Origin: Flavobacterium sp. CG_23.5
Lineage (GTDB): Bacteria > Bacteroidota > Bacteroidia > Flavobacteriales > Flavobacteriaceae
DNA length: 64,000 bases
Direction: 5' to 3'
NCBI RefSeq assembly: GCF_017875765.1
Contig: NZ_JAGGNA010000001.1
Location: forward strand, 62,001-126,000
Shown here: one piece after another, positions 33,807 to 44,299 of the stretch
How positions within the stretch are numbered: the first letter of the stretch is position 1
How the letters are laid out: each line of letters begins with the position of its first letter
Made by a program: the position numbers and the translations under genes
The notes under the pieces: generated by a model
Database searches by the model: none
What the model saw: the letters and a program-made list of their open reading frames with translations, nothing else
Told to the model about the DNA's origin: nothing

Positions 33807-35081
33807 TTATTCTTGTTCTAATTTCTTCCCAAAATCCTTAGGAAAAATCAAAAATCGAGACAAAATCAAACCTGGAATTGTGGCGCAAAATACCCAAATA
33901 AAGAAATTAGCATAACCCAAGTATTCTTGAATAAATCCACTTAACATTCCCGGGAGCATCATTCCTAAAGCCATAAAACCAGTTGCGATAGAGTAATGTG
34001 CTGTTTTTGATTCTCCATCTGCAACATAAATTAAAAACATCATAAAAGCAGCAAAACCAAAACCATAACCAAATTGTTCCGCAATTACAGCAATGTATAT
34101 GTATATTTCCGATTGAGGATGAAAATACGATAATAAAATGAATCCGATTATGGGTAAATGCATCATTAAAATCATGGGTAACATCCACTTTCCTAATCCG
34201 TGTTTTGAGATGGCAATTCCACCTAAAATCCCACCAATTACCAAGGCTGTAACGCCAAAAGTGCCGTAAATAATACCAACATCTTCTGTTGTTAATCCTA
34301 GACCTCCAACTTCTTTACCATCTATTAAAAACGGAGTTAACATTTTTAATAATTGTGATTCTCCCAGTCTAAATACTAAAATAAAAGTCAAAACTAATCC
34401 AATTTGCTTCTTCTGGAAAAAAGTAACAAAAACATGTCCGAAACTAACTTTTGGTTGTACTTCAGATTCTTTCTGCGAGATAATTGTTTCGTTTTTTGGA
34501 GTAGAAAAGTAATTGTAAATGGTAATCAGAGCCATAATCGCAGCAACAATAATCATTGTGTAGGACCAAGCTTTTTGTTTATCGCCATATTCTTGTTCAA
34601 GATAACCCGCAATAATCACGATTAATCCATTTCCCGTCAGCATCGAAAGGCGATAAAACGTACTTCTGATTCCTAAGAAAAAGGACTGTTGTTCTTTTTC
34701 TAAAGCCAGCATATAAAATCCGTCACTTGCAACATCATTCGACGCAGATGCAAATGCAGCTACCCAAAAAACAGCCAAACTCATTACAAAAAAACTGCTT
34801 AATGGAATCGTTAAACCAACTATTAAAAAAGCAATGGAAATGAGCAATTGCATGCTTAAAAACCATTTCCTTTTAGTGGCGTAAATATCAATAAATGGGC
34901 TCCATAAAGGTTTGATAACCCATGGTAAATACAATAAACTAGTATAAATTCCTATATCCTCATTATTAATTCCAAGGCTTTTGTACATAATAACCGAAAC
35001 CGAAAGAATAATTGCATAAGGCAATCCAGAAGCAAAATTTAATAAAGGAATCCACAACCAAGGTTTATTGTCTATTTTCAT
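33807..35081 (-). CDS. MFS permease, AmpG-like
   Basis: This 424-residue integral membrane protein has twelve predicted segments. Features such as WVIKPLWSPFIDIYATKRKW (the loop after helix 2) and ASNDVASDGFYMLALEKEQQ match the AmpG/SLC33-like group, which imports GlcNAc-anhydroMurNAc muropeptides. The ligand is inferred from similarity and from its place between a GHL10 peptidoglycan-type hydrolase (33 bp upstream) and a NagZ-type GH3 enzyme (166 bp downstream). Confidence 0.88.
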   Translation of the reverse strand: MKIDNKPWLWIPLLNFASGLPYAIILSVSVIMYKSLGINNEDIGIYTSLLYLPWVIKPLWSPFIDIYATKRKWFLSMQLLISIAFLIVGLTIPLSSFFVMSLAVFWVAAFASASNDVASDGFYMLALEKEQQSFFLGIRSTFYRLSMLTGNGLIVIIAGYLEQEYGDKQKAWSYTMIIVAAIMALITIYNYFSTPKNETIISQKESEVQPKVSFGHVFVTFFQKKQIGLVLTFILVFRLGESQLLKMLTPFLIDGKEVGGLGLTTEDVGIIYGTFGVTALVIGGILGGIAISKHGLGKWMLPMILMMHLPIIGFILLSYFHPQSEIYIYIAVIAEQFGYGFGFAAFMMFLIYVADGESKTAHYSIATGFMALGMMLPGMLSGFIQEYLGYANFFIWVFCATIPGLILSRFLIFPKDFGKKLEQE

Positions 35082-35114
35082 ATTTTTAAATAACGAATTA
35101 TAATCTATTCAGTT

Positions 35115-36647
35115 TTACAGCGAAAAATTCACTAAAGTTGCAGCGCTTTCATTGCCATAAAAATCGATGAACGTAATAGCACAATTGTTATTTTTATCCA
35201 ATTTTAATGTCGGAATTTTTATATCAAGGGCATTATTTTTATCTTTAAATGCAATTTTTTCAATGATTTGACTTGGATCATTCACATTAATTTTTGTGTC
35301 ATTTTTTGCACCATATACCATAACATAACGCACCTTACTGTTTAAGGGATATCGTACAGTGAAACTGGAGGAAATTGGGTTTTTTACAATGGTGTTTATC
35401 ATCGGGACATCCATCACTTTTCGAACAGAATTAGGAACAACATTAGGAAGCGCAGGATATTTATATTGATTGTCTTTTAATAGTTGCGCTACATTTAGAT
35501 TTTTATTCAAAAATGATTTTGCACTAAAAAACGCATTTCCCTGCACATTTTTATAGGTTCGGGTGATATTTATCTGATCTGGAATTTCATTTGGATTACT
35601 CCATTTTTTATCCGAATCGGCATTTATTTTATAAGTTCCATTTCCTATATAAAGAGCGGTGTTAGTTGAGTTCTCTGACCACCAACGCAGCAGTTTTGAG
35701 TATGATGCACGAGGATGATCCATACTCCAGTATAATTGTGGAACAAGGTAATCAATCCAGTTGTTTGCCATCCAGGCTATCGGATCTGCATACAAATCAT
35801 CATAATTTGTTTGACCAGCTTGTGTATCCGAACCTTTGGGATCTACTGATTTATTTCTCCAAACACCAAATGGGCTGATGCCAAATTGTACCCAAGGTTT
35901 TAGTTTTTTTATGGAAACCGAAATGTTTTTCACCAAATTATTTACATTGGATCGTCTCCAGTCATCTACATTTAGACCGCAACCATATTTTTTAAAACTA
36001 ACTGAGTCATTAAATACTTGCCCTTTTTCTTTGTACGGATAAAAATAATCATCAAAATGTATGGCATCAATATCATAATTTTTAACCACTTCGTCAACAA
36101 CGGCGATTAAATGATCTTGAACGTCAGGCAGTGCTGGATTGTAATAATATTTGCCGCCATATTTAATCATCCATTCCGGATGCTGGTAAAAATCATGTTT
36201 TGGACTTAGAATATCTGTTTTCAAATCCATCGTGGCGCGATACGGATTTAACCAAGCATGAAATTCAAAACCTCTGGCATGAGTTTCGGCAATCATCCAT
36301 GCTAATGGATCGTAGTATGGTTTTGGAGCGTCTCCTTCTTTCCCAGTTAAATAGCGGGACCAAGGAGCAAATTGGGAAGGATAAAAAGCATCCCCAACAC
36401 TTCGAATCTGTACAATTACAACATTATAATTTAATTTTTTATAAGTATCTAAAATTTCAATGAAATCAGTTTTTTGTTTTTCGATATTGTCAGTACGACT
36501 GATAGGCCAGTCAATATTGGCAACCGTCGCGATCCAAACGGCTCTAACTTCATTCTTAGGATTTGTGGCCAATATTTGTGCATTTACATTCGAAAACGAA
36601 AGTAAAAGAAACGAAATAAGTAATCCTATATGCTTGTAATTCTTCAT
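35115..36647 (-). CDS. Exported GHL10-family glycosyl hydrolase (DigH-like)
   Basis: This 510-residue protein has a signal peptide (MKNYKHIGLLISFLLLSFSN, cleavage near VNAQ) and a GHL10/DUF187 TIM barrel (about 30-360): EVRAVWIATVANIDWPIS, FEFHAWLNPYRA, and IDAIHFDDYFYPY with acidic residues likely to be catalytic. A C-terminal Ig-like part follows. E. coli DigH (YddW) of this family cleaves peptidoglycan strands stripped of peptides. The signal peptide places it in the periplasm or outer membrane. It is first in a three-gene run with an AmpG-like permease and a NagZ-type enzyme. Confidence 0.9.
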   Translation of the reverse strand: MKNYKHIGLLISFLLLSFSNVNAQILATNPKNEVRAVWIATVANIDWPISRTDNIEKQKTDFIEILDTYKKLNYNVVIVQIRSVGDAFYPSQFAPWSRYLTGKEGDAPKPYYDPLAWMIAETHARGFEFHAWLNPYRATMDLKTDILSPKHDFYQHPEWMIKYGGKYYYNPALPDVQDHLIAVVDEVVKNYDIDAIHFDDYFYPYKEKGQVFNDSVSFKKYGCGLNVDDWRRSNVNNLVKNISVSIKKLKPWVQFGISPFGVWRNKSVDPKGSDTQAGQTNYDDLYADPIAWMANNWIDYLVPQLYWSMDHPRASYSKLLRWWSENSTNTALYIGNGTYKINADSDKKWSNPNEIPDQINITRTYKNVQGNAFFSAKSFLNKNLNVAQLLKDNQYKYPALPNVVPNSVRKVMDVPMINTIVKNPISSSFTVRYPLNSKVRYVMVYGAKNDTKINVNDPSQIIEKIAFKDKNNALDIKIPTLKLDKNNNCAITFIDFYGNESAATLVNFSL

Positions 36648-36859
36648 TATTGTGGTGTTTATAAAGTATTCAAAAGTAGTTTTTTTAGTGAAATTAGTCC
36701 GTTAAAATCCAGATAAAATTTGACTTAATTTAACTGCTACAATTTCTTTGCCAGTTTTTTCATCTGTTGGTTCCAATTAAATTTTTGTAAAACAGTAAAC
36801 TATATTCGAAATTTGAATTTTTCTTATTTGATTTTTTAAATTATAATCTGTTATATATT

Positions 36860-36867
36860 TATATTTG
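36860..36867 (+). promoter_or_regulatory. Probable -7 promoter element of the FAD/Fe-S dehydrogenase gene
   Basis: TATATTTG matches the TAnnTTTG consensus 47 bp before the ATG at 36915. No well-spaced -33 element is obvious. Confidence 0.4.
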
Positions 36868-36914
36868 TCAAATAATACTGTAGTAACAGTTTTTTATAAA
36901 ATAATATATCCGCC

Positions 36915-39830
36915 ATGTTGACCTCTCTGCAATTACAACATTTATCAAAATCATTAGAAGGAACACTTTTATACGACGAACTTCACAAAACACTTTATGC
37001 AACGGATGCTTCTGCCTATAGAATTAAGCCGGTTGCTGTAGCTTTTCCAAAATCAGAAGAGGACATTATAAAATTAATGCATTTTGCAGAAAAAAACAAC
37101 ACTTCACTTACTCCCAGAACAGCAGGAACTTCGTTAGCAGGGCAAACTGCGGGTAGCGGAATTATTGTAGATGTCTCCAAACATTTTACGAAGATTGTTT
37201 CTTTTGACGCAGAAAAAAAAACAATAACCGTTCAGCCTGGAGTTATTCGTGATGAATTAAATTTGTATTTGAAGCCTTTTGGTTTGTTTTTTGGTCCTAA
37301 CACCTCTACTTCAAATAGATGTATGATAGGAGGGATGGTAGGGAATAATTCGTCTGGAACCACGTCTATTCGTTATGGAGTTACCCGAGATAAAATAGTG
37401 GAAATTAAAGCCCTTTTGAGTGATGGGTCGAAAGTGGTATTTAAAGAACTTTCTTCGGCAGAATTTATTGAAAAGACAAAAGGCGATTCACTCGAAAGTA
37501 AAATTTATAAAACAATTTATGAGGAACTTTCGAATCAAGAAACTCAAAAGGAAATAGTAAAAGAGTTTCCAAAACCTGAAATTCACCGAAGAAATACGGG
37601 ATATGCGGTTGATTTACTATTGAAATCTGAATTATTTTCCGGTTCTGAAAAAACAATCAATCTCGGGAAATTACTTTGTGGTAGCGAAGGAACTTTAGCT
37701 TTTACTACCGAAATCACTTTGAAAGTGGATGATTTACCTCCTACTCAAAATATTATGGTTGCTGCTCATTTTCATAGCATTCAAGAGAGTTTGGAAGCGG
37801 TTGTGGTGGCGATGAAGCACCATTTATATACTTGCGAAATGCTGGACGATACCATTTTAGATTGTACTAAAACCAACAGAGAACAATTTAAAAACAGGTT
37901 CTTTTTGCAAGGAGAACCAAAAGCCATCATGATGTTTGAAGTTGCTTCTGATAGTATGGAAGAAACCGAAAAACAAGCTGATGCTTTGATTGAAGACCTT
38001 CAGAAGAATCATTTTGGTTACGCTTTACCCAAAATTTACGGGACAGATATCGATAAAGTTGTCGAGTTAAGAAAAGCTGGATTGGGACTTTTGGGAAGTA
38101 TTGTCGGAGATAATAAAGCCGCTGATTCCATTGAAGATACTGCTGTTGAATTGAGTGATTTGCCAAATTATATTGCTGAATTTGCCGCAATGATGAAAAA
38201 ATACGGTCAGGACGCGATTTATTACGCTCATGCCGGAGCCGGTGAATTGCATTTACGTCCCATTTTAAATTTAAAGAAAAAAGAAGATTTAATACTTTTT
38301 AGAACCATTGCAACGGAGGTCGCGCATTTAGTAAAAAAATACAGAGGTTCGCTAAGTGGGGAACATGGAGACGGAATAGTGCGTGGTGAATTTCTTCCTT
38401 TTATGATTGGTGATAAGAACTATGAATTATTAAAACGAATAAAAAAAGCTTTTGATCCAAACACCATTTTAAACGTTGGGAAAATTGTAAATGCTTTCAA
38501 AATGGACGAAAACCTGCGGGTGGAAGCCGGAAGAGAGGAACCAAATATCCAAACTATTCAGGATTTTTCGGATAGTATGGGGATTTTGAGAGCTGCAGAG
38601 AAATGCAACGGTTCGGGGGATTGTAGAAAATTACCTTCGGCTGGTGGGACTTTATGTCCAAGTTATCGTGCCACCCGAAATGAAAAAGACACGACTCGTG
38701 CCAGAGCAAATGCACTTCGAGAATATCTGACTCATTCAGAAAAAGATAATAAATTCAATCATAAGGAATTATACGATGTTTTTGAATTGTGCGTGAGTTG
38801 TAAAGCCTGTGCAAGTGAATGTCCCAGCAATGTTGATGTCGCTGCGTTGAAATCGGAGTTTTTGTACCAATATCAAAAAGCAAATGGATTTTCTATTCGA
38901 AATAAAATATTTGCCAATAATGCAAAGCTGAATAAATTAGGAAGTGTATTGCCGAGTTTTACAAATTTTGTGTTGAACCAAGGATTTGTTAAAAAGAGCA
39001 TGGGAATTGCTTCCAAAAGAGAAGTTCCATTATTGGCTCCTGCAACTTTTAGAAAATGGGTGGAAAAGAATAAAATTAGATTGCAAAATGATTCCTATAC
39101 AAATGGGAAAGTGTATTTGTTTTGTGATGAGTTTACTAATTATTACGATGTGTCTGTAGGTATTGATGCATACGAGTTACTGACATCATTGGGTTACCAA
39201 GTTATGGTAATTGATCACGAGGAAAGTGGAAGAGCTTATATTTCCAAAGGTTTTCTTGAGGAAGCAAAAGTTATTGCCAATAAAAATGTAACGATTTTTG
39301 GGGATATTGTTTCTGAAAACTGTCCGTTGATAGGAATAGAACCATCTGCTATATTGACTTTTAGAGACGAATACATCCGATTGGCAGATGACAAAAAGAA
39401 AGCAGAAAAACTGGCAAAAAATGTATTCACCATTGAAGAATTTTTCAAAAATGAAATTGCAAATAATAAAATTCATTCCGAACAATTTTCTGATGTAGAG
39501 AAAAAGATAAAAATTCACGGACACTGTCATCAGAAATCATTGAGTTCTATTGAAGCGACTTTTGCCATGTTGAATTTGCCAAAAAATAGTTCGGTTACCA
39601 TTTATAATTCGGGTTGTTGTGGTATGGCAGGGTCTTTTGGATACGAAAAAGAGCATTATGACATCAGTATGCAAATGGGAGAGGATACTTTGTTTCCAAA
39701 AATTAGAGCCACGGAAACTAATGTTGCGATTGCAGCAGCAGGAACCAGTTGTCGTCATCAAATTTTTGATGGAACAAATAGAAAAGCTTTACATCCGGTT
39801 ACTATTTTGAAAAGTTGTTTAAAATCGTAA
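36915..39830 (+). CDS. FAD-linked oxidase/Fe-S dehydrogenase (D-2-hydroxyacid type, YdiJ-like)
   Basis: This 971-residue fusion has an N-terminal FAD-binding GlcD-like half (about 1-540: PRTAGTSLAGQTAGSG and GMVGNNSSGTTSIRYG) and a C-terminal iron-sulfur half. The latter has the clusters CNGSGDCRK and CVSCKACASECPSNVD, then two cysteine-rich CCG-type modules (HGHCHQKSL and NSGCCGMAGSFGYEK). It would oxidise a D-2-hydroxyacid, such as D-lactate or D-2-hydroxyglutarate, and pass electrons to the respiratory chain. The exact substrate is not readable. It is a single-gene unit, divergent from the GHL10 operon. Confidence 0.92.
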   Translation: MLTSLQLQHLSKSLEGTLLYDELHKTLYATDASAYRIKPVAVAFPKSEEDIIKLMHFAEKNNTSLTPRTAGTSLAGQTAGSGIIVDVSKHFTKIVSFDAEKKTITVQPGVIRDELNLYLKPFGLFFGPNTSTSNRCMIGGMVGNNSSGTTSIRYGVTRDKIVEIKALLSDGSKVVFKELSSAEFIEKTKGDSLESKIYKTIYEELSNQETQKEIVKEFPKPEIHRRNTGYAVDLLLKSELFSGSEKTINLGKLLCGSEGTLAFTTEITLKVDDLPPTQNIMVAAHFHSIQESLEAVVVAMKHHLYTCEMLDDTILDCTKTNREQFKNRFFLQGEPKAIMMFEVASDSMEETEKQADALIEDLQKNHFGYALPKIYGTDIDKVVELRKAGLGLLGSIVGDNKAADSIEDTAVELSDLPNYIAEFAAMMKKYGQDAIYYAHAGAGELHLRPILNLKKKEDLILFRTIATEVAHLVKKYRGSLSGEHGDGIVRGEFLPFMIGDKNYELLKRIKKAFDPNTILNVGKIVNAFKMDENLRVEAGREEPNIQTIQDFSDSMGILRAAEKCNGSGDCRKLPSAGGTLCPSYRATRNEKDTTRARANALREYLTHSEKDNKFNHKELYDVFELCVSCKACASECPSNVDVAALKSEFLYQYQKANGFSIRNKIFANNAKLNKLGSVLPSFTNFVLNQGFVKKSMGIASKREVPLLAPATFRKWVEKNKIRLQNDSYTNGKVYLFCDEFTNYYDVSVGIDAYELLTSLGYQVMVIDHEESGRAYISKGFLEEAKVIANKNVTIFGDIVSENCPLIGIEPSAILTFRDEYIRLADDKKKAEKLAKNVFTIEEFFKNEIANNKIHSEQFSDVEKKIKIHGHCHQKSLSSIEATFAMLNLPKNSSVTIYNSGCCGMAGSFGYEKEHYDISMQMGEDTLFPKIRATETNVAIAAAGTSCRHQIFDGTNRKALHPVTILKSCLKS

Positions 39831-40094
39831 ATTGTTTCAAAAAGGTATGAATTTAAATGGTCCTCAGTTAAATATAATTTTTTTTATAAATGATTATAAA
39901 GTGCAATCTGACTTATTAAACATACGTATAAAGTCAATTTTCTTTTTTATTAAAATAATAAAAAAATAGCACTTAAGAGACTCCATTAATTCAATTTGTT
40001 TTATACTTTTGAAATTTCAAGGTAAATTGCATTATTTGCAAAATAAAAGATTAAAAATTACAGTATATTAATATTTAATGATAAAATTTAGAAT

Positions 40095-42026
40095 ATGGCA
40101 TTATCAGGGTTATTTAGAAAAAAGACAGTACAAGACATTTTAAAACAAGTTGAGAAAAATAATGCAGACGGTCATAATGCCTTAGGAAAACATTTAACCG
40201 CTCGAGATTTAACCGCTTTTGGTATTGCGGCAATTGTAGGAGCAGGTATTTTTAGTACTATTGGTAAAGCCAGTTTTGATGGAGGTCCAGCTGTAATATT
40301 TCTTTTCTTGTTTACTGCTATCGCTTGTAGTTTTGCTGCTTTTGCTTATGCTGAATTTGCTTCAATGGTTCCCGTTTCCGGAAGTGCTTATACGTATTCT
40401 TATGTCGCTTTTGGCGAAATAATCGCTTGGATTATTGGCTGGGCTCTTATTATGGAATATGCGGTTGGAAACATAACCGTTGCCATTTCTTGGAGTGATT
40501 ATTTTACGGGACTACTGGAAAGTGGAGGAATTAAATTGCCTCAATATGTTCAAATGGATTATTTGTCGGCATCAAATGGTTTTAAAGATGCAACCGCTTT
40601 GATGCAAGGTGGAAAATCATTTGGAAACTTATCTTTAGGTTTACAAGAAGCTTATACCGCTTGGACAACTTCCCCAGTTATAGGATCATTTCATCTTGTT
40701 GCCGATCTTCCTGCATTATTAATCATTATTTTGATTACTGCTTTGGTATATCGTGGGATGAAAGAGTCCCGAAATGCCAGTAATATAATGGTTGTGGTAA
40801 AATTATGCATAGTGTTACTTGTTATTGCTGTCGGTATTTTTTATGTTGACACCAATAATTGGCATCCTTTTACACCAAATGGAGTAGGTGGTGTGCTGAA
40901 AGGAGTTTCGGCGGTGTTTTTTGCTTACATCGGTTTTGATGCTATTTCTACTACTGCCGAAGAGTGTAAAGATCCTCAACGCGATTTGCCTAGAGGGATG
41001 ATGTGGGCTATCATTATTTGTACTATTTTATATATTGCAATAGCTTTAGTACTGACTGGTATGGTAAGTTATAGAGAGTTGAATGTGGGTGATCCATTAG
41101 CTTTTGTATTTGATAAATTAGATTTAAAATGGATGTCGGGAATTATTGCGGTAAGTGCAGTAGTTGCTATGGCGAGCGTTTTATTGGTTTTCCAAATGGG
41201 GCAACCACGTATTTGGATGAGTATGAGCCGCGACGGATTATTGCCTAAAAAGTTTTCTACAGTGCACCCAAAATTTAAAACACCTTCTTTTGCTACAATA
41301 GTTACTGGTTTTGTAGTGGCAGTTCCTGCTTTATTTTTGAACTTAACAATGGTAACGGATTTGTGTAGTATTGGAACTTTATTTGCGTTTGTCTTAGTTT
41401 GTGCTGGCGTTTTAGCATTACAAAATAGAACGGATATTCCTCGTGGAAAATTCAAAACTCCTTACGCAAATTCAAAATATATTTTCCCTGTTTTAATTGC
41501 GATTGGATTGGTTTATGCATTCGGTTTCAGTAAGAAAGCGACAATGGATTTTGTTACCAATGAAACCCAGATAAATAATTCGGCTGATATTGTAACCTCA
41601 TTAAATAAAGAAGAAACTCAAAAAGTATATGAATATTTAGTAGGTGTAGATGCTAAAAACATCACTACTGAAACACCGGATTTAGAGCAATTGTTAGGTC
41701 AATACCAACAAGATGACGCGAAATATGCCGCAGTGATAGCTGGTTTACCTATTGCAGATTCCGTTAAATATGAAAGTGGTTTTAGTTTATTCAAACATAA
41801 AATACCAATGTGGATTTTTCTTATCGTTATGGTAGGATTAGTAGTTTGGTCATGGAAAGAAAACCTATCATTAATTCCGTTATTAGGTTTAATATGCTGT
41901 TTGTATATGATGGCTGAGCTTAGTGTTTGGAACTGGATTTATTTCACAATTTGGCTACTTATAGGCTTAACAATATATTTTGGCTTTAGCCGAAATAACA
42001 GCAAATTGAATATGAAAGAGATTTAA
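40095..42026 (+). CDS. APC-family amino-acid permease
   Basis: This 643-residue protein has about twelve to fourteen membrane segments. The N-terminal segment GIAAIVGAGIFSTIGKAS is the unwound helix-1 substrate site of the APC superfamily, and FFAYIGFDAISTTAEECKDPQRDLPRGM is typical of the cationic amino-acid transporter branch. A soluble insert (about 495-565) lies between the late helices. It would import amino acids; specificity is not readable. A strong terminator follows, and the next gene is convergent. Confidence 0.93.
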   Translation: MALSGLFRKKTVQDILKQVEKNNADGHNALGKHLTARDLTAFGIAAIVGAGIFSTIGKASFDGGPAVIFLFLFTAIACSFAAFAYAEFASMVPVSGSAYTYSYVAFGEIIAWIIGWALIMEYAVGNITVAISWSDYFTGLLESGGIKLPQYVQMDYLSASNGFKDATALMQGGKSFGNLSLGLQEAYTAWTTSPVIGSFHLVADLPALLIIILITALVYRGMKESRNASNIMVVVKLCIVLLVIAVGIFYVDTNNWHPFTPNGVGGVLKGVSAVFFAYIGFDAISTTAEECKDPQRDLPRGMMWAIIICTILYIAIALVLTGMVSYRELNVGDPLAFVFDKLDLKWMSGIIAVSAVVAMASVLLVFQMGQPRIWMSMSRDGLLPKKFSTVHPKFKTPSFATIVTGFVVAVPALFLNLTMVTDLCSIGTLFAFVLVCAGVLALQNRTDIPRGKFKTPYANSKYIFPVLIAIGLVYAFGFSKKATMDFVTNETQINNSADIVTSLNKEETQKVYEYLVGVDAKNITTETPDLEQLLGQYQQDDAKYAAVIAGLPIADSVKYESGFSLFKHKIPMWIFLIVMVGLVVWSWKENLSLIPLLGLICCLYMMAELSVWNWIYFTIWLLIGLTIYFGFSRNNSKLNMKEI

Positions 42027-42044
42027 TTTTAAAATTTAAAGCCT

Positions 42045-42084
42045 AAAAAAAGCGTTTTGATAAATAGTCAAAACGCTTTTTTTT
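42045..42084. terminator. Bidirectional terminator between the APC permease and the prolyl oligopeptidase genes
   Basis: AAAAAAAGCGTTTTGA (42045-42060) pairs with TCAAAACGCTTTTTTT (42068-42083) around a 7-base loop, with A- and T-runs on the outside. It suits both convergent genes. Confidence 0.92.
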
Positions 42085-42142
42085 GTTCTAAATGGGATTA
42101 TAACTTTCCTATAAAAATATTTTTTTATTTTACTTAAGTAAA

Positions 42143-44299
42143 TTATTTCTTCAACTGAAAATCGGGATGACCGCATTGCCATAGCGCAAAAGCATATTGA
42201 TCAGCAAAATTTGCAAAAGTAACCTCTTTGTCTTCGGTGAAATGACCGTTGTCGTAGTTTACTTTCATCAATACTGGTTTGCCGGAAGTAGAAGCATTTT
42301 GAACAGCAGCTGCAAATTTTCCAGGTTGCCATGCGACCACTCGAGGGTCGTTCCAACCAGCAATACAAATTACAGCAGGATATTTTACCCCCGTTTTAAC
42401 ATGTTGCATTCCGTCCATCTCACATAGAGCTTTACATTCAGTTTCATCTTTTACGGTGCCAAATTCTGGGATATTGACTGGTCCATTTGAAGAAAATTCA
42501 GCCCGCATGGCATTGGCGACACCAACATTGCAAATAGCAGCGGCAAACAAATCTGGTCTTTCTGTAATTGCTCTCGTAATTAATATTCCGCCAGCACTCG
42601 TGCCTGTTCCTGCCAATTTACTTGGTGAAGTATAACCCTGTGCAACAAGGTATTCTCCACAACTGATAAAATCTTTCCAAGTGTTGGGTTTTGTCGTTTT
42701 GTAAGCTGCTTTGTACCAATCTTGTCCTTTTTCACTACCGCCGCGTACATGCGGAATAGCGATGACAACTCCTTTTACTGCAAGTGAATTTAATCTAATG
42801 TTAAAATAGGGCGACATACTGATACCGTATGCTCCATATGCATCTATTAAGCAAACATTCGAACCATCTTTTTTTAATCCTTTTTTATAAATAATAGAGA
42901 GCGGTATCATTACGCCATCGTGTCCTTTAACCTCCACTTCTTCCACAACTAAATTCTTGTAGGAGTCTGGATAGACTGCTGGTTTGTTAAACGGGCTCGC
43001 TGAAAAAGTATCCGTATTGGCATCAAATAAAAATTCGGTGAATGGTTTGTTCCAAGAAGTTATGGCTATAAAAAAATCATTGCTTTTGGTGTCCATGCAA
43101 GAAATATTTACTAAACCAGTAAAGGGTAATTTTACTTCTGTACTCGAAAAATATTTAGTGTTGTATTTGTACACATGATTATTAATACCGTCACTGTAAG
43201 TAAGTAATAAAAAGTCTTTACTGCGGGTAAACGATTCCAGTGTTTGTGTTCCTTTTTCTGGTCCAATTATTTTAGCGGTAGTCCAATTTGGTTTTTTTAA
43301 ATCTGTGGTGATAAGTTTGTAATTCTTGGCACCATTGTAGGTGATTGCATATATATTATCACCATTCATATCAACGCTTCGAACTAATTTATCATCTATA
43401 GTACTAAGAGGTTTCCATTGGATATTTCCAGATTGCAATTGAGCAATAGGTGCATAATAAAATTTCATTTCTCTTTGTACTGTTCCTTCTCCTGCAAAAA
43501 TATAATCTTTAGAATCTTCAACAAAAAAAGCATAAGGATAAGCTTTGGATTCAATTTTTAAAGCGGGATAGCTTTCATTACTAAAAAAATCAATGTCGGT
43601 TTTAACGTCCGTGCTCAATTTGTGTAATTTGGTTTTTGGGTTCAAACGGCTGGTGGGATCAGTGTTGTCAGCAGATTTAATCCACATATAAGTGAAGGCA
43701 GTATTATCAAAAGTCCAACTGCCAGGCCCAGCGGTAGCCGTTATAATATCAGGTAAAAACTGTTTGTTGTCCACATTCATAACTTGGATTGTAGAAACTT
43801 CGGCGCCACTTTCTGAATAGGCAATCACCAATTTTTTACCATCATAACTGGGGATGATTTGCTGAACGGACAATGTTTTTCCTGGAATAAAAGTCAAGGG
43901 ATCAAAGAGCAATTGTTCGGCTCCTTGCATACCTTCGCGGTAATATACTTTGCTAACTTTTTCTCCAGGCATTCTTTTTTGATAAAAAATTCTACCATTC
44001 TCTTTGATTGGAGCATAATAAACTGCAGGCTGGAGTTTGTCTAATTTTTTCCATTCGGCAATAAGCTCATCTCTTCCTGAGATTTTACTCAAAGTAGTGT
44101 TGGTAAGGTCAGCTTGCTCTTTAAACCACGAAATGACATTTGGGTCTTTAAGGTCTTCTAACCAGCGATAGGGATCATTGTAAGTTACCCCAAAATAGGT
44201 ATCAGTAACGGTTGCCATTTTAGTTTTAGGATAATTCCATTGCGCAAATAATGTTGAACCAAGTAGTAATAAGACGGACGAACTAATAATTTTTTTCAT
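42143..44299 (-). CDS. Exported prolyl oligopeptidase (S9A)
   Basis: This 718-residue serine peptidase has a signal peptide (MKKIISSSVLLLLGSTLFAQ). A seven-bladed propeller (about 75-430) precedes the alpha/beta-hydrolase domain. The catalytic Ser568 lies in GTSAGG, Asp651 in GWNDPRV and His686 in DNGHF, a complete triad. It cleaves short peptides after proline, probably in the periplasm. The nucleophile elbow reads GTSAGG instead of the commoner GGSNGG. It is a single gene, with 437 bp upstream before the next gene on its strand. Confidence 0.94.
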   Translation of the reverse strand: MKKIISSSVLLLLGSTLFAQWNYPKTKMATVTDTYFGVTYNDPYRWLEDLKDPNVISWFKEQADLTNTTLSKISGRDELIAEWKKLDKLQPAVYYAPIKENGRIFYQKRMPGEKVSKVYYREGMQGAEQLLFDPLTFIPGKTLSVQQIIPSYDGKKLVIAYSESGAEVSTIQVMNVDNKQFLPDIITATAGPGSWTFDNTAFTYMWIKSADNTDPTSRLNPKTKLHKLSTDVKTDIDFFSNESYPALKIESKAYPYAFFVEDSKDYIFAGEGTVQREMKFYYAPIAQLQSGNIQWKPLSTIDDKLVRSVDMNGDNIYAITYNGAKNYKLITTDLKKPNWTTAKIIGPEKGTQTLESFTRSKDFLLLTYSDGINNHVYKYNTKYFSSTEVKLPFTGLVNISCMDTKSNDFFIAITSWNKPFTEFLFDANTDTFSASPFNKPAVYPDSYKNLVVEEVEVKGHDGVMIPLSIIYKKGLKKDGSNVCLIDAYGAYGISMSPYFNIRLNSLAVKGVVIAIPHVRGGSEKGQDWYKAAYKTTKPNTWKDFISCGEYLVAQGYTSPSKLAGTGTSAGGILITRAITERPDLFAAAICNVGVANAMRAEFSSNGPVNIPEFGTVKDETECKALCEMDGMQHVKTGVKYPAVICIAGWNDPRVVAWQPGKFAAAVQNASTSGKPVLMKVNYDNGHFTEDKEVTFANFADQYAFALWQCGHPDFQLKK

